From NCBI GenBank assembly GCA_018857735.1, contig JABMCL010003472.1, forward strand, positions 148,501 through 212,500: DNA of 64,000 bases, written 5' to 3'. Source of the stretch: Alviniconcha marisindica. Taxonomy: Eukaryota > Mollusca > Gastropoda > Provannidae. Positions within the stretch are counted from its first letter, which is position 1; every line of letters begins with the position of its first letter. Under the pieces are notes generated by a model. That model saw nothing but the letters and a program-made list of their open reading frames with translations, was not told the DNA's origin and made no database searches. The translations under genes and the position numbers were made by a program. Positions 23,077-35,500 of this stretch are shown here, piece by piece.

Positions 23077-23365
23077 ATGCCGGCCTACTGTGTTGCTGCA
23101 ATCTGTAACAATTCGCAGACAACCCCAGGTATAACAATGCACGAGCTCCCGCGCAATCGACCCGCAGTGAGGTGAAAGTGGATTAAATTTATACAATTCA
23201 AACGAGCAGACTTTCTTGCTGTGCCGCATCACGCCCATTTGTGTAGTGAGCACCTCAGTGAGTGCGATTTCGCAAACCCCATGGAATACCGCATGGGGTT
23301 TGCTTCAAAACTGACACGATGTTCCGGTACTCTTTCAAAATCCTGTCTGACAGGCTCAAACTGAT
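23077..23365 (+). pseudogene. THAP zinc-finger domain ORF, interrupted by TGA
   Basis: Reads MPAYCVAAICNNSQTT ... MHELPRNR, a TGA at 23173-23175, then in the same frame KWIKFIQFKRADF and LCSEHLSECDF. The C-x4-C pair at the start and C-x2-H at the end, with a W between, are the THAP (C2CH) DNA-binding pattern. The frame closes at a second stop shortly after the domain. The TGA sits where an Arg codon would fit, compatible with CpG decay. Confidence 0.75.
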
Positions 23366-24099
23366 ACGGCTGTATCCTTGCTGGGTCTCTCTGGCAAAGT
23401 ATCAGTTTCGTCTTCGGAGCTCGAGTTGGCCATTTTGCAGCGACTCCCCAGAGTGACGTAGTAGGCATATGGTCACATGATTTGGGCGTCATGGCGATGC
23501 TTTCGGTATGACAGAAAATGCCTTTAATTCGTGCATTTATGACCCTCAGATCACAGTTTCACCTACATCATCGTTCTCAGCAAGCTTTAACGGAAATCGT
23601 GTCAGAAATCACCCCTAACCTTGGACTTGTCCTTTAAAGGCATTTTTGGAGGCCCATAGTCAGAATGTGTCTGGCAACAAGCAATAACTTATTGCTCGTG
23701 CTATAGGATGCCCCAAAACGCATTTTTTCCACGAACTCATGATCTTCTGGTCAGCCAAAAAACTATGCAAAGACAGTTTTTTTCCACCCTCCAACCCCTT
23801 TCCCCGGTTATTTCTGCAACTGCAACATTGTGGCATTTGTACTGTTTTGCAGTTCTAGGTTCAACTAGGTTTTAGGTTCTATACAACATGAAGCAATGCC
23901 TACTCAGAAATCAGCCTGGGAGTGACGCTGCGACCTCTCACGATTGAAAGATTACAAAGGGCATTCACTCATGCAAAGCAGCTTCGCTGAACCACCCACT
24001 AGGACAGAGCAGATGCTGTTGAATACCCCTGTAGGACAGAGCAGATACTGTGGAATATTCTTACAGGACAGAGCAGGTACTATGGTATAACCCTTTCAG

Positions 24100-24540
24100 G
24101 AACATGTCGAAAACTGAACAATACAAACGCAAGACTCCTGGCTTTTGCAAATTTTTTGCTTTTGACCCCACATTTGAATTCACTCCCACAAGACCATCAA
24201 TGTTCACCGCTCAACCCTGTCATCTTTTAAAACCAAACTGAAAAACTTTGCTTCTCACAGTACTTCCACCCCAACTAATATTAATCCCCAGTTTTCACTA
24301 CAGTCATTGTGTGTGTGTGTGTGTACTGATCCTTGTCATACATGTATAAATGGTTTGAATTCATTGCGTTTAACTTTCTTTGCTTCATAATCACATAATA
24401 CTTTCTGTAAATTGCATTAGCAGGACTGTGCTCTGCATGTGTATAGAATATTGTGCTTAGGTTAATATGTATTACGTGAGCGTTCAGGGCTTCGATGAGT
24501 GCATGATAAATGTGCATTGTTTTTATGGTATTTGTCATGT
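24100..24540 (+). mobile_element. LINE 3' end next to copy A exon 9
   Basis: Tail block TGCATGTGTATAGAATATTG ... GATGAGTGCATGATAAATGT recurs at 9115-9200. Upstream is a short coding-like LSSFKTKLKNF, usual at ORF2 ends. The block ends within 25 bp of the exon 9 acceptor. Confidence 0.65.
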
Positions 24541-24549
24541 GGTTTTCAG

Positions 24550-24598
24550 CAGTGATGACTTGGAGGAGGAGGAACCAGACTCGTTCGCCAGATTCTAG
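24550..24598 (+). pseudogene. GTF2F1: GTF2F1 copy A exon 9 with early stop
   Basis: Acceptor CATGTGGTTTTCAG aligns with copy B CGTGTGGTTTTCAG. It encodes SSDDLEEEEPDSFARF then TAG, so it ends 16 codons into the exon. A LINE 3' tail lies directly upstream. ATTAAA at 24742 and AATAAA at 25484 and 25580 are possible polyadenylation signals. Confidence 0.75.
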
Positions 24599-25702
24599 TG
24601 TTCCTGTTTGACCTGAGGGAAATGTCCAGGGAGTTACCTGAGTCATTACTAGCTCTGTCTTCCTAAATGACAATTTTTATAACGTTGATTTTTATTGTTT
24701 TTGTTTATAATTGTACATTGAAATAGCAGCATAATCGATGGATTAAAGGTTGCATGTTATTAATCAGAGTGCTAAAAAGTTGTTGTTTTTAAATGTCCAA
24801 AATCTCAAAACGGTGGTCCAAAATGGGAATTTTTAGGTATGTTGTGCATCATATTTAGAGATATGTAGTACTTATCTTTGTTGCTGCCTGACTAAATGTG
24901 TATTTGAGTGTCTGGTTTTGTGTTTTGAGTGACCTTTGTGAGATGTCACTTAAAAGGCAATAGCTGTATAAGTCCTTATAAATGCAAAAACAGGTTTCAG
25001 ACATCAAGATGGGTCATGAGTTTACTTATGCATCAAAACCAAGCTATTCACATGATAATTTGCTGTAGTATCCCATGCAAAATGCTGTATTTTTCATTTT
25101 GGTGAATATCTTCCACATCATGAAGAAACACACACAAGATAGGATGGAGCAGTGCTCATAATACATTTATAGCGGTGAGTGTTGATCATGTACTGAATTC
25201 TTTGTGGGATTGGGAGCCAGTGGAGTGATTGAAACAAAAGTGTGATGTGGTTAGTTTTATGTTTTTTTCAATACGAGTTAGACAATAGCCCACTTCATAA
25301 GTAGGTTTTTGATGTTTTTATGTCCTACATCAGTACATGTTTATTATAATATCAAGTCATTTTATCGGTTTGTTTTGAACTGTGTGATAAAACTTGTTAC
25401 TGAGTAAAGCAATGCTTAAAACAAAAAACAAACAAAAAACTGTTGATTAATTATCTACTGTGGTTAACTGCACAGAAAGTAGTAATAAAGGTCAAGTGAT
25501 AATCCCACATGTCTGCATTTTAGTGACAAATGAGTGAATGAATTGCAGTTGCTTGCCACTTTTGAAAGGTGATTGGCTGAATAAACATCAAGTATTCTCT
25601 TTTATTTTATTTTATGCATGTGCTATTTCTCCAGATTGGAGCACATACATACATAGCGAAGCACAACAAAAATCAAACCATAATTGAAACTAACATGTTC
25701 AT

Positions 25703-25773
<71 letters not shown>

Positions 25774-27540
25774 TCAGGAGGTGAGAAGTGTGGGTCAGCT
25801 TGAGTTCACACAAGCTTAAGCAGGTAAAAACCTGCACTTTAGCAAGTAAAAACCTGCACTTTAGCAAACAAGCAAAGACAAGAGCAAAGTATTTTGTCTT
25901 CTTCCATGTAGTGTCCAACATTCTGAAGAGTCTAACATTTTCAGTGCTGTGTTATTTTGGTCTTTCTATAATCTACCAAACTCTGACATGGATTACAGGA
26001 TCTTTAATGTGCATACATGATCTTTTTGCATGTGTATACACAGGGGACCCTGGGTTTGTAGTCTCATCTGAAGGTCTTTGTAGAGTCTGCACAGAATTTG
26101 ACTGGAGAAATCTCAAGGTGGGTGCAAAGCCTAGCACGTAATGGTCACGTAATTTTTCATTTTGTTTAAAAAAAACCCACTACATGGTATTAAAAAAACC
26201 CCGATGCTTTAAGCTAGAAAAGGCAGGAAAAGCAAGACATTTTCCATCTTATTTGTTGATTCTTCTCACCAATTTTGTCAGCATTTCTGCTTGGCTAAGA
26301 AGGGAGCTGCTGTTGGGATCTTCCGTTCGTTAAAGGGAACTGTTTCAAACTGCCACTGTTTGCAGTTACTATAGAAAACGAGACTTTGTTACTCAGAAGC
26401 AAAGAACAAGAAACAACTCAGCAATAGTGTTTAATGTGTAAAAATTGCTGTGGCAGTCCAATGTGTAAGTAAGTAAGTAAAACATGGTGCTTAACATCCA
26501 CAGAAACCATAAGGCTTATTAGGGACGGGGAGAATGGGGGGAAGGGGGTATGGAGGTGGGGGAAGAGGGAGAGTATATATACCTATCGCTACACTGTCAC
26601 CACCAGAATGACCTGCATTAAGATGGGCAGCGATGAGACTCATTTTAATGTTTCATTAATTGTGAGGGACAAAGTCACAAGACCGTGTCCACAAACCACA
26701 ACTTTTGAAGAGAAAGGAGAGCCGAAGCAGTATCGAACTGAGGTCCTTCCACTTACCAGCCTACCTCCTCACCGCTAGGCCAAACCGGCTCTCGCCCAAT
26801 GTGTCCCATGGCCTGGGCTTTTCTACCTTTCAATGTGGAGTAGAAATGCTAACAAAACTGTAAAGAAAGAATCTGCAAAAAAGGTCAAAAATGCCTTACT
26901 ATTCCTTCTCTTTTCTAACATAAAACTTCATCTTATTATATATCCTGTGGTGTATTTCTAATAAAATGAGAATATTTTTGTTCTTGTGTTTGCTAGAGTG
27001 AAGTTTCGTCCTCTTCTGTCTCCTGTCCAACTTCAACATTTTGAACTCAACATTTTTGAATGCATGCTGGGTTATTTTGGCGTTTCCATAATCCACCAAA
27101 CTCTGACATGGACTGCAGGGTCTTTAACATGTGTATGTGATCTTTTTGCATGCATACATGTATACACACAGAAAGATTTAAGGTTTACCCTTACTGCCTT
27201 AGGCCTAGTATTTGGGCTATAAACATAATTGTCAAATTAGTTTACCTAATCTTTGCTGTTTGATTTGATAAACTCTGTCAAGTGGGATCTGTCTTGGGCT
27301 TGGACAGCTTAAGTCTTCCAGAATTTACAATTACAGGATAATGTAGACCTACAAATATGGCGGAACTTGTTAGACTTTCACCGACTTCACAAGTATCTTT
27401 TGCAAGAGAAAACTGATTGTGTTCCATTGCAAACAGCAGAAGAATACAGATAAGATCACACAAGAAAAGAAATGGGAGTGACATTTTCAAGGAAACTATG
27501 ATTAATTCAGAAAAAAAGAATGAAAAAAAAATCAGAAACA
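24599..27540. other. Spacer after copy A: SINE, CA repeat and R2 repeats
   Basis: It holds CA runs (25703-25769) and two copies of a repeat with TGACATGGA-T-CAGG-TCTTTAA (25935-26150 and 27055-27220), partly seen reversed at 43000-43045. No homologue of exons 10-13 is visible here, so copy A's missing end was not simply left downstream. Confidence 0.6.
26469..26792 (-). mobile_element. tRNA-derived SINE (type 1)
   Basis: Full length, reversed. Same order as 7655-7966, with the tRNA-like head (GGTTTGGCCTAGCGGTGAGG on the minus strand) at the right end. Confidence 0.85.
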
Positions 27541-27544
27541 AGAA

Positions 27545-28850
27545 TGCTACTGTAGCATTCTAAAACAAGATCCAAACACATATGCTGTTTATTAGGACAA
27601 AACACAACATGCAAATTTTCGGGGTAATCCCCAAGCTGCAAAAAAACAGCTTGAGGTCTTGCTGTAGGCTCTTGTGGTCTTGCTGGGATGCCACCGTCTT
27701 GCTAAGCATTGTGTCATTGGTAAATAACTGCTTAGGAAGTAACCCTGTCAGGCAGGTCATTAATGTAAGTGAGTACAAAGGCCAAGCACGGACCCCTGAG
27801 GTACTCCTGACTTCATGTTGATGTATTCAGATTTGGCTCTCTTTTCTACAACCGTCTGGCATCAGTTCTTCAAGAAGCTTAAGATCCAAGCATTGGTCTG
27901 TCCTCTTAATGTCTTATGCTGTAATGGGCAAGCCTATGGATGAAAAGACTGTGGCTCACTTTGCCAAAGGCTTTTGCAAAGTCCACCATGACAACATTAG
28001 TTTGTAGGCCCTTCTCCATGTTGGAAGTCGGCTATGAGAGAGCTCCAGCTCAGCTCTGTTTTGAACGAGTGACCTTTCTGAAACTGTGTTGGTGTGGAGT
28101 CAGTATTTGGTGGATCTCAAGGCAATTCATAATGCTGCTTACTAGGATGTGCTCCACTACCTTGCACAGAACACTGGTATCTTGAATACTGGTGCAATAT
28201 GGGGGTAAATCTCCAGTCACCAATACTGGTGCAACATCAGAGACAATCTCTAGTCACCAATACTGGTGCCACGTCAGGGACAATCTCCAGTCACCAATAC
28301 TGGTGTAACATCAGGGACAATCTCTAGTCACCAATACTGATGCAACATCGGGGACAATCTCCAGTCACCAATACTGGTGCAACATCAGGGACAATCTTCA
28401 GTCACCAATACTGGTGCAACATCAGGGACAATCTTCTGTCACCAACACTGGTACAACATCAGGGACAATCTCCAGTCACCAATACTGGTGCAACATCAGG
28501 GACTATCTCCAGTCACCAATACTGGTGCAACATCAGGGACAATCTTCCGTCACCAATACTGGTGCAACATCAGGGACAATCTCCAGTCACCAATACTGGT
28601 GCAACTCCGGGGACCCTCCAGTCACCAAGTACAGTTCCCCCGAGTTGTGAGATACCTGGTAGATAGTGGTCAGTATTGGGGCAATCTCCACTGCTAGCTC
28701 TCTTACAACTCTTGGTGTAATGCCGTCTAGTCCTGCAGCCTTCCCTGGATTTGTTAGCCTGTAGTCGGTTAACTCCATGTATGCTGATGCAGATCTCCTC
28801 CATCTTTGTATATATATATATATATAAGGAAATTGTGGAATGTAGCCCAG
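27545..28850 (-). mobile_element. Non-LTR retrotransposon reverse transcriptase fragment
   Basis: Minus strand, with frame breaks: KAAGLDGITPRVVRELAVEI (RT block 1), then a 37-bp repeat array, then TSVLCKVVEHILVSSIMNCL, VDFAKAF and YINDLPD. The order is that of Jockey/CR1-type RT. The palindromic GAATGCTACTGTAGCATTC at 27542-27560 borders it. Confidence 0.75.
28205..28620 (+). repeat. 37-bp minisatellite inside the RT coding sequence
   Basis: About 11 units with AGTCACCAATACTGGTGCAA and CATCAGGGACAATCTCC. On the minus strand each unit reads VAPVLVTGD-like residues, the place of the RT motif W-V--V-P--K-GD, so the unit grew from RT codons. Confidence 0.9.
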
Positions 28851-28914
28851 ACTACATGTACTAGGATTCACACAATATACTGAACAACCCTGGCAGCCGC
28901 TAGACAGCGTGCAC

Positions 28915-29169
28915 TTAGCTTGAAACTCCTCTCTGTGATCTGATACTAACGCAGAAGAAAGGGAAAAAAACAGACCACAGGAAGACGTCACTGAACGTGA
29001 AGGAAAAAAATATGGTGGGGTGGGGGTGGGATGGAAGGGATGGTAAATTTATGTGAATGCACGTACACCAATAACCAAACATATTCTCACACACGCACGC
29101 AATAAAACACTCAGTTTCTGTTTCTCCAGTCGAGAACGGGAGATGCAGGGTCGAAAACAACGAAATATG
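28915..29169. other. Copy B upstream flank, no partner gene
   Basis: A (TA)n run (28810-28826) precedes this stretch, and GA-rich and GTGGGG-rich sequence fills it. On the minus strand I find no equivalent of the ISY1-like first exon, so the divergent gene was not co-duplicated or has been lost. Confidence 0.55.
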
Positions 29170-29524
29170 TCTAATGAGAGTTACGTCCCATGCGCAGGAG
29201 CTGTATTATTAGTTGCGATTCTGCATGCAAAAAGTCGACACAAACGCGCTCAATAATAGATAAAATTGGAACCAGTTAAACTTTCAGTCGTTTTCCTTTG
29301 TCTTTGTTGTTATAATGTTTGAAATTTGGTGTGAGTTCAACACTCAAAAACATTTTGAAAAACTAAAACACTAGCTCAGCAACTTCATGCCATCATGGCG
29401 GCAAGCAATGATCACTTGCAGAAAAGTTGACGGGTCGTTTTTCCTTAATTCATGAGACTGCATGCAGTAGATTGCAGGTGACCGCAGTTTTGATAGCATC
29501 AACAATAAAGTGTTGTGTGCTGCT
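29170..29524 (+). promoter_or_regulatory. Promoter and 5' leader of GTF2F1 copy B
   Basis: Homologous to 2140-2479: GAGAGTTACGTCCCATGCGC, AGTTAAACTTTC, ACTAAAACACTAGCTCAGCA, ATGGCGGCAA. CATGCGCAG resembles an NRF1 half site. No TATA box is seen, fitting a housekeeping factor. Confidence 0.55.
29395..29430 (+). CDS. Short upstream ORF in the copy B leader
   Basis: ATGGCGGCAAGC ... TGA, 11 codons (MAASNDHLQKS). The start is shared with copy A's leader ORF at 2343, the end is not. A second overlapping ATG lies at 29386. Confidence 0.35.
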   Translation: MAASNDHLQKS

Positions 29525-29539
29525 ATGGCGTCTAAACCG
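29525..29539 (+). CDS. GTF2F1: GTF2F1 copy B exon 1 (MASKP)
   Basis: ATGGCGTCTAAACCG then donor GTAAGA, phase 0. It is preferred over the upstream ATGs because only this frame joins exon 2 and copy A has the matching ATGGCGTCT. Confidence 0.85.
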
Positions 29540-32500
29540 GTAAGATTGTGAATATTTAGTATTTACCGTTTGTCACAGTTTGTGTATCCCGTACGGTACT
29601 TTGATAATATTGATAAATACTAGTTTACCATCTTGAATCTTCCGTTCTAATTCAGTAATTGTGCTGTCGTCAAACACAGAAAGAGTTGACTATTATACAA
29701 TGTTGTAGCAACTTGTAGAGTTATTAATTAATTATTCAATCTGACATGAGTTCTACCGCTAGATTATTTTGTGCATAAATAAAAATTATGCCATTGGCAT
29801 TGCCAGTTTTACTTTTAAAACATGGTGATACAGTCCTGCGTAGAATTTGCGTAATATTATTTCTTAATCTTATCGACCTATATAATTTATGATTTATTTT
29901 TTAACTTTGCGGTTTGAAGTGACGTTCCCCCCCCCCCCCCCCCCCCCCCCCCAATAAAATAAAAAATAAAAAAAATCGGAGCTGTTCCAGGCTCAACTGT
30001 GGTATGGCTATTTGGTGTGTTTTGTTAACTTGTGTTGCATCTGTGAACAGTTCACATCCCACCTGCCCTCCAAATTTTGATGCAGACTACTACTGATGTA
30101 AATAACATGTCAACTTTCCTGTCTGGTTTCTTTCCTTGTTAAACTTAAAGCACCATTGATGTAATTTGTAAAAATTGGTTTATTTTTATTTTTATCTCCT
30201 TCAGACTTTGTGGCTTGTTTTAAAGTAACTTAAAGTACTGACTACTAGTACTAATACTATTGATGTAAAGTTTACTCTCTATTTCTCTCTCCTTGTTGCA
30301 GGGTTCTTCTGGTGGTGGACCAGGCATGGGAGGTGCTGGACCGAGCAACACCACCACTCAGGAATATACTGTCAGAGTGCCAAGGTAAAGGCTGCTCTCA
30401 GCATAGCTTTGCTGACTTGGCAAAGGACCATACATACTGATTTAGTGAAGATGTCACTCACTTTGGCTGTTAATGGAGAGGGTTAGTACACAGGCGGTAG
30501 TGGTTAGGGAACTATTTTCTTTCGTGACGTCAGCGATTTGTGTGTGGGTCAGACTCAGAGGTCGCAGGTCAGAGGTTATGAAGATTGTTTACCACATGGC
30601 TCAAGTTTTTCATCTGCTGCTGCGTTCTTACCACAGTGGATTCGTAGGGACCATTTCCACTTTATTTTGCTATGTAAACATTAAACATATAGACTTTTCT
30701 TTGTAGATTATCATCGTAAGATTCATATGCTTGTACATTGTATGAGATTGTAATTTGGGTTGCTTTTTATTGCTGTTTTGGCTTTACGATGCAACCCTAT
30801 CAATTTCATCCGAAATCAAAATGGTGAACCATAGCGGTGCAACTGACTGAAGTAACCAGCTGCCATCAGGTGCATGTTTGTTGTCAGTTTTATGAGCATA
30901 ACATTAACAACTACCTGACCAGTGATGCTGCAGAAGAGAAATTTTGTCACTGAATGCACCTTCTCAAGTTACTCATCTGTGTGAAGGGGCAGGTGTTTAG
31001 GTAGCAATCTGTGCGACTTCGGCTATGTTAAGCTTGAGGCACGCGCACAAGGGTAGCTAGACAGTTGGGTTGTGCCACTACCACCACCACTACCACTACC
31101 ACCCATGTACTAACCCTCTCTAATATTAAAACAGGAGGCTATCAATCATCATTCCATGCCCAATTTTTGGGGTGGTTTTGTTGCAGAAGCGCTTCCCTTC
31201 TTTTGTTTTCAGTCTTGCCAAATGTGATCAGATGGGTCCCACAGCATCCGCTGATGCTTCGACTGGTATTGATTTTGTAAATTGTATATATTTAGAAGAA
31301 ATGAACATCAGGCATTTAGTAGCAGAAGAATCAGTCTTTATTCAATGATAGAACTGTTTACTAAGGTAAGTTTGCCTGAGGTATGTAGTTCCGCGAGGAG
31401 TAGTGAAAACTGAAGAAGAAGAAAAAGGAGTGTTTGAGGCAAAATATCACTTTTGTGAATGGTACTGGTATTATTACTATTAACTGTTATAATTTTTATA
31501 ATGTGTATGATTCATTTAAATATTCATGTTGTGTGTTTCTGTGTATGTGATTGTTAGTGTAATGGGTACAGTGGGGATAGCTCAGTGGTTAGAGCACTGG
31601 ACTCATGATCAAAAGATCATGGGTTCGAGTCCCGACAGGAGTGGTGGGAGAATTTTATTCTCCAGGGTCAACTTTCTGTGCTGACTCTTATTTTGGTATC
31701 CTTTCCACTTAAAAAGTCCTGGTCATTCTGCCAAAAGTGCACGTGGCTGGTTACAGCTAAACACACATGCACCCTGTATGTGGCTTTGTATGAAGTAATG
31801 TGATATAGGGCATGGTTGTATGGTGTACTTACGGTTGTATAGTTTCTAGTGGCACCAGCCATGTAAGATATACTAAGAACCAAACAACAGCCAAAGCTGC
31901 AACTACACCACTTGGGTGGATATTCAAAGCGTGCTGTAAAAAGCTGCAGTCACTCATTTAGAGTCGTATGTGACAAGAGCGCAGTGAGTGCTCGAGAGTG
32001 GAGAACAGTGCTGTATAAAAGCGATCAACTTATTTGTCAGGTACAGTTAGCAGTTGTTGTTAGCATGTGACCCTTTGTAGCTGCACTGTCTGCCCTCCAG
32101 GATTCAACAGCCAAGCCTATACACCAGCTGGCCATGTCTGACCCCCTAAACCTGAGAGTGTGGTGAACACTGAACATATTTATATATTATGTATACTGTG
32201 CCAAAAGGTGCTCATGCAGGGGGTTATGCACTTCAGTTAAAAATAAAAGAATGTTCAAAACCGTTTTTCTTTGAAACTGTGTGTTGAATATGTGCATGGA
32301 TGAATGAATATTTAGTACACATAATTTCAGCAACCAAACCAGGTGTTTTTAATATATAATATATATATATATATACATGAACAGCATCAGTGCATGGTTT
32401 TATTCAATCAAGTGTTAAGCATTACTTATATGCATGCATGTTTCTAATGCAGTTGTAATTTTTGTTTCAAACCAGAGACCGGAAGAAGAAGCTGTCCATG

Positions 32501-35500
32501 ATGAGGTTTGGCTCCGGCCCTGGCATGGACTTTTCCAAAGCAGGCGATGTGAGATATTATTGAATTTTCTGTTACTTTGGTGTCTTGCACCCTCTCAATC
32601 ACAATGACTAACGCTCACAGTGGTCCTCAGTTGTAACTGAGACTAGAGGGTACATGACACCAAGACGTGCAGTATCATTATAGGGGAGACAATACTGATT
32701 GTTATTATTATTACTTCGTCTGCTAGAATCAACACACAAGGGAGTTAATTAGCGCTCAAAATACATAACACAAGTACAACATGGTAACTCTCACCTGGCA
32801 TGTGTGTAAATACAAGGTACATAAACTCCACCATATCCTCAGATTTGTTTGTTTGTTTGCTAGCCAAGTAGCTTGGGCCTTACAGTTACTTTTTTTAGAA
32901 CTATCAATCATATCATTATAAATTATATAATGCAATACATCTTATGGATTTCCCTTGTTCAGTTGTACCTTTGCTACTGACACAGACAGTGTGTTTAGTG
33001 TGTGTGTGTGGGGGGTAGGCGAGTAGGAAGAGGATTTATTATGTGAATTGTTATTGGCACCTTGGGTCTTGTGAAAGTCCATTTCATTTTCAGGAGGTGT
33101 ACCCGATAATACATGTTAACTGTAATCTAGTTTTTAAAACAGAGCGCTTGTCACACTTTCTTTGGTATATATCTTAATTTTAGCACATCTTATGCTTGTG
33201 TTCTATATTGTCAGAACTCTTCTGTCGTGTGATTTATTCAAGAAATCAAATATGGACGCTGCCCACAAGCAGTCATTGTTCAGTGTGCAGCACTGTGACA
33301 GTGAGCTTTGTGTTAAGTAACAATAACAATATACTTTTGTTAATCCCAGTGGGAAATTAAAGCTGTCGTTCAATCGCACAACGAAGAACATATTTCAGTA
33401 ATTCTAAATCATGAACCTCACGCACATACACACTCTTAGACATACGCCCCCTTTCTCTCAATCTGCCAACATTAATACTTAGTTACAGCAAACCCAAAAT
33501 TACCTGGACTAATGCTTTCTCTGTGTCAAACCAAAATGTAAAAACTCTCAAATAAAAATCATTAGGTTGACACATCCCCAACCCTCCGTTAGAAAGAGAC
33601 GTCTTGACGCATGAGCACACTCCGTTAATGACTGTTATAATTTTCATTAAAAACTGACAGAGCCGAGGGTAAAAATGAGGCTTTATAATGGTTTGTATTT
33701 GTTCTCGGAAGTAAAGATGAAATAAGTACAACAGAGATTTAGCACATTTCAAATCCAATAATTGTTATAACTATTTTCTGCAAATGAGTTTAACTTTAAC
33801 TTCAAAACTTTAAGTTCTGCTTAATTTCACCTGTATAAGAAATTATTTAAAAAAATTGGCAGTGGTTAATGCAGATTTTGTAACATTGGTAGTCTAGTGC
33901 TTTTGAATGTAACTCTAAAAAATAAATAAGTAAGTGTAATATAAAGCTGATGGTACTTCAGTTGCCGATGGTCTGTTTGTCGGACATCGTTTGGGTTGGA
34001 CTGTTTGAACTTGTTCTACAACAGTACAAGTTCAGCATGACTAGTTTTAGTTTTTCAGGTTCTGGGAGTAGGATGGCTCATGCTGTTAAGGGTCATAATC
34101 AGTAAGAAAGTCTAGTTTTAAAAGCTGAAAATACATTAAACTTTGTTTTCTCTCACTCTCCCATATTTGCAACATCAAGTAAACATGGTGCTTAATGTCC
34201 ACAGAAATCGTTGGGCTTACTAGGGACGGGGAGAAGGGGGTATGGAGGTGGGGAAGATGGAGATTATATACCTATCACTACACTGTCACCACCAGAATGT
34301 CTCCTTCATTAAAGATGGGCAGGAATGATAGCCATTTTAATGTTTCATTAATTGTGAGGGACAAGGTCACGAGACAGTGTCCACAGACCCCAACTTTTGA
34401 AGAGAAAGGAAGGTCGAAGCGGATTCAAATCGAGGTCCCTCTGATTACCAGCCTAACGCCTTACCGCTAGGCCAAACTGGCTCATATTGCAACTTGAGGT
34501 ATAATGCAGGCTACCATGTCTTCCAGCTGTCCGTGAAGATGGAGCGTGAGAACAACCTGAAGGAGTACAAGACTGCCAACGACCTGGACATGATGCCCAA
34601 GTTTGGCGCCGGCAGCGAGTTTGGGCGTGACCAGAAAGAGGAGGCACGCAGGAAGAAGTACGGCATCATCTTGAAGAAGTACAACCCTGAAGAGCAGCCC
34701 TGGCACCTCAAGGTTGGCAGTGGCAAACAGGCCAAAAAGTGAGAGAGTGTATTAACACAGTGCGTGTGCATATCATCATATGGGTGGGGGTATGACAGTT
34801 CATTTGTGGTACCTGAAGACTGGCAATGGCAGGCAAACAGACCAAAAAGTGACCGTGTGTTACACAGTGCATGTGGGGCGGGGGTAAGAGTTCATTCTTG
34901 GCACCTGAAGATCGGCAGTGGCAAACAGACCAAAAAGTGACCGTGTGTTACACGGTGCATGTGGGGCGGGGGTAAGAGTTCATTCTTGGCACCTGAAGAT
35001 TGGCAGTGGCAAACAGACCAAAAAGTGACCGTGTGTTACACGGTGCATGTGGGGCGGGGGTAAGAGTTCATTCTTGGCACCTGAAGATCGGCAGTGGCAA
35101 ACAGACCAAAAAGTGACCGTGTGTTACACGGTGCATGTGGGGCGGGGGTGAGAGTTCATTCTTGGCACCTGAAGATCGGCAGTGGCAAACAGACCAAAAA
35201 GTGACCGTGTGTTACACGGTGCATGTGGGGCGGGGGTAAGAGTTCATTCTTGGCACCTGAAGATTGGCAGTGGCAAACAGACCAAAAAGTGACCGTGTGT
35301 TACACGGTGCATTTGGGGCGGGGGTAAGAGTTCATTCTTGGCACCTGAAGATCAGCAGTGGCAAACAGACCAAAAAGTGACAGTGTGTTACACAGTGCAT
35401 GTGGGGCGGGGGTAAGAGTTCATTCTTGGCACCTGAAGATTGGCAGTGGCAAACAGACCAAAAAGTGACCGTGTGTTACACGGTGCATGTGGGGCGGGGT

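Larger units (their letters stand above)
22800..23633 (+). mobile_element. TTAA-flanked, Kolobok-like element with a THAP domain
   Basis: 834 bp between two TTAA sites (22796-22799, 23634-23637), with the empty site present at 21534. Terminal inverted repeats AGTAAAAGTCCAAGGTT and AGGACAAGTCCAAGGTT match at 15 of 17. Inside is a THAP zinc-finger reading frame. TTAA target and THAP together fit the Kolobok superfamily. There is no catalytic domain, so this copy is non-autonomous. Confidence 0.75.
22655..24000 (+). repeat. Unique spacer, copy 2, split by a transposon
   Basis: 22655-22799 and 23634-24000 together repeat 21401-21854 at high identity. With the flanking minisatellite this is a tandem duplication of about 1.3 kb. 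Confidence 0.8.
2480..24598 (+). pseudogene. GTF2F1: GTF2F1 copy A: TFIIF subunit alpha (RAP74), frameshifted and C-truncated
   Basis: Nine exons: 2480-2494, 10363-10445, 11916-11995, 12988-13190, 14339-14506, 17820-17886, 18972-19014, 20426-20555, 24550-24598. All carry GT-AG borders and the same phases as copy B. Together they correspond to about 278 residues, against 532 in copy B and 517 in human RAP74. Exon 3 has one extra base, giving a premature TGA at 11992-11994. Exon 9 stops at TAG 24596-24598, so the acidic centre is short and exons 10-13 with the FCP1-binding winged helix are missing. The other exons are open, so loss may be recent, or an ATG in exon 3 (11939) may start a shorter protein. 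RAP74 residues have drifted: GAFEAFPVEEWYNF became GAFEAFRLEEAYNF. Sequencing error in exon 3 cannot be excluded, but the missing C terminus stands. Confidence 0.85.

Noticed and set aside
23077..23365. THAP frame as a host gene
   Set aside because: It lies within transposon ends, is limited to the DNA-binding domain and contains an in-frame stop.
24599..28900. Remnants of exons 10-13 after copy A
   Set aside because: I looked for the SALLMQ, KRKADG and RRYLQRKPMT codon patterns and saw none.
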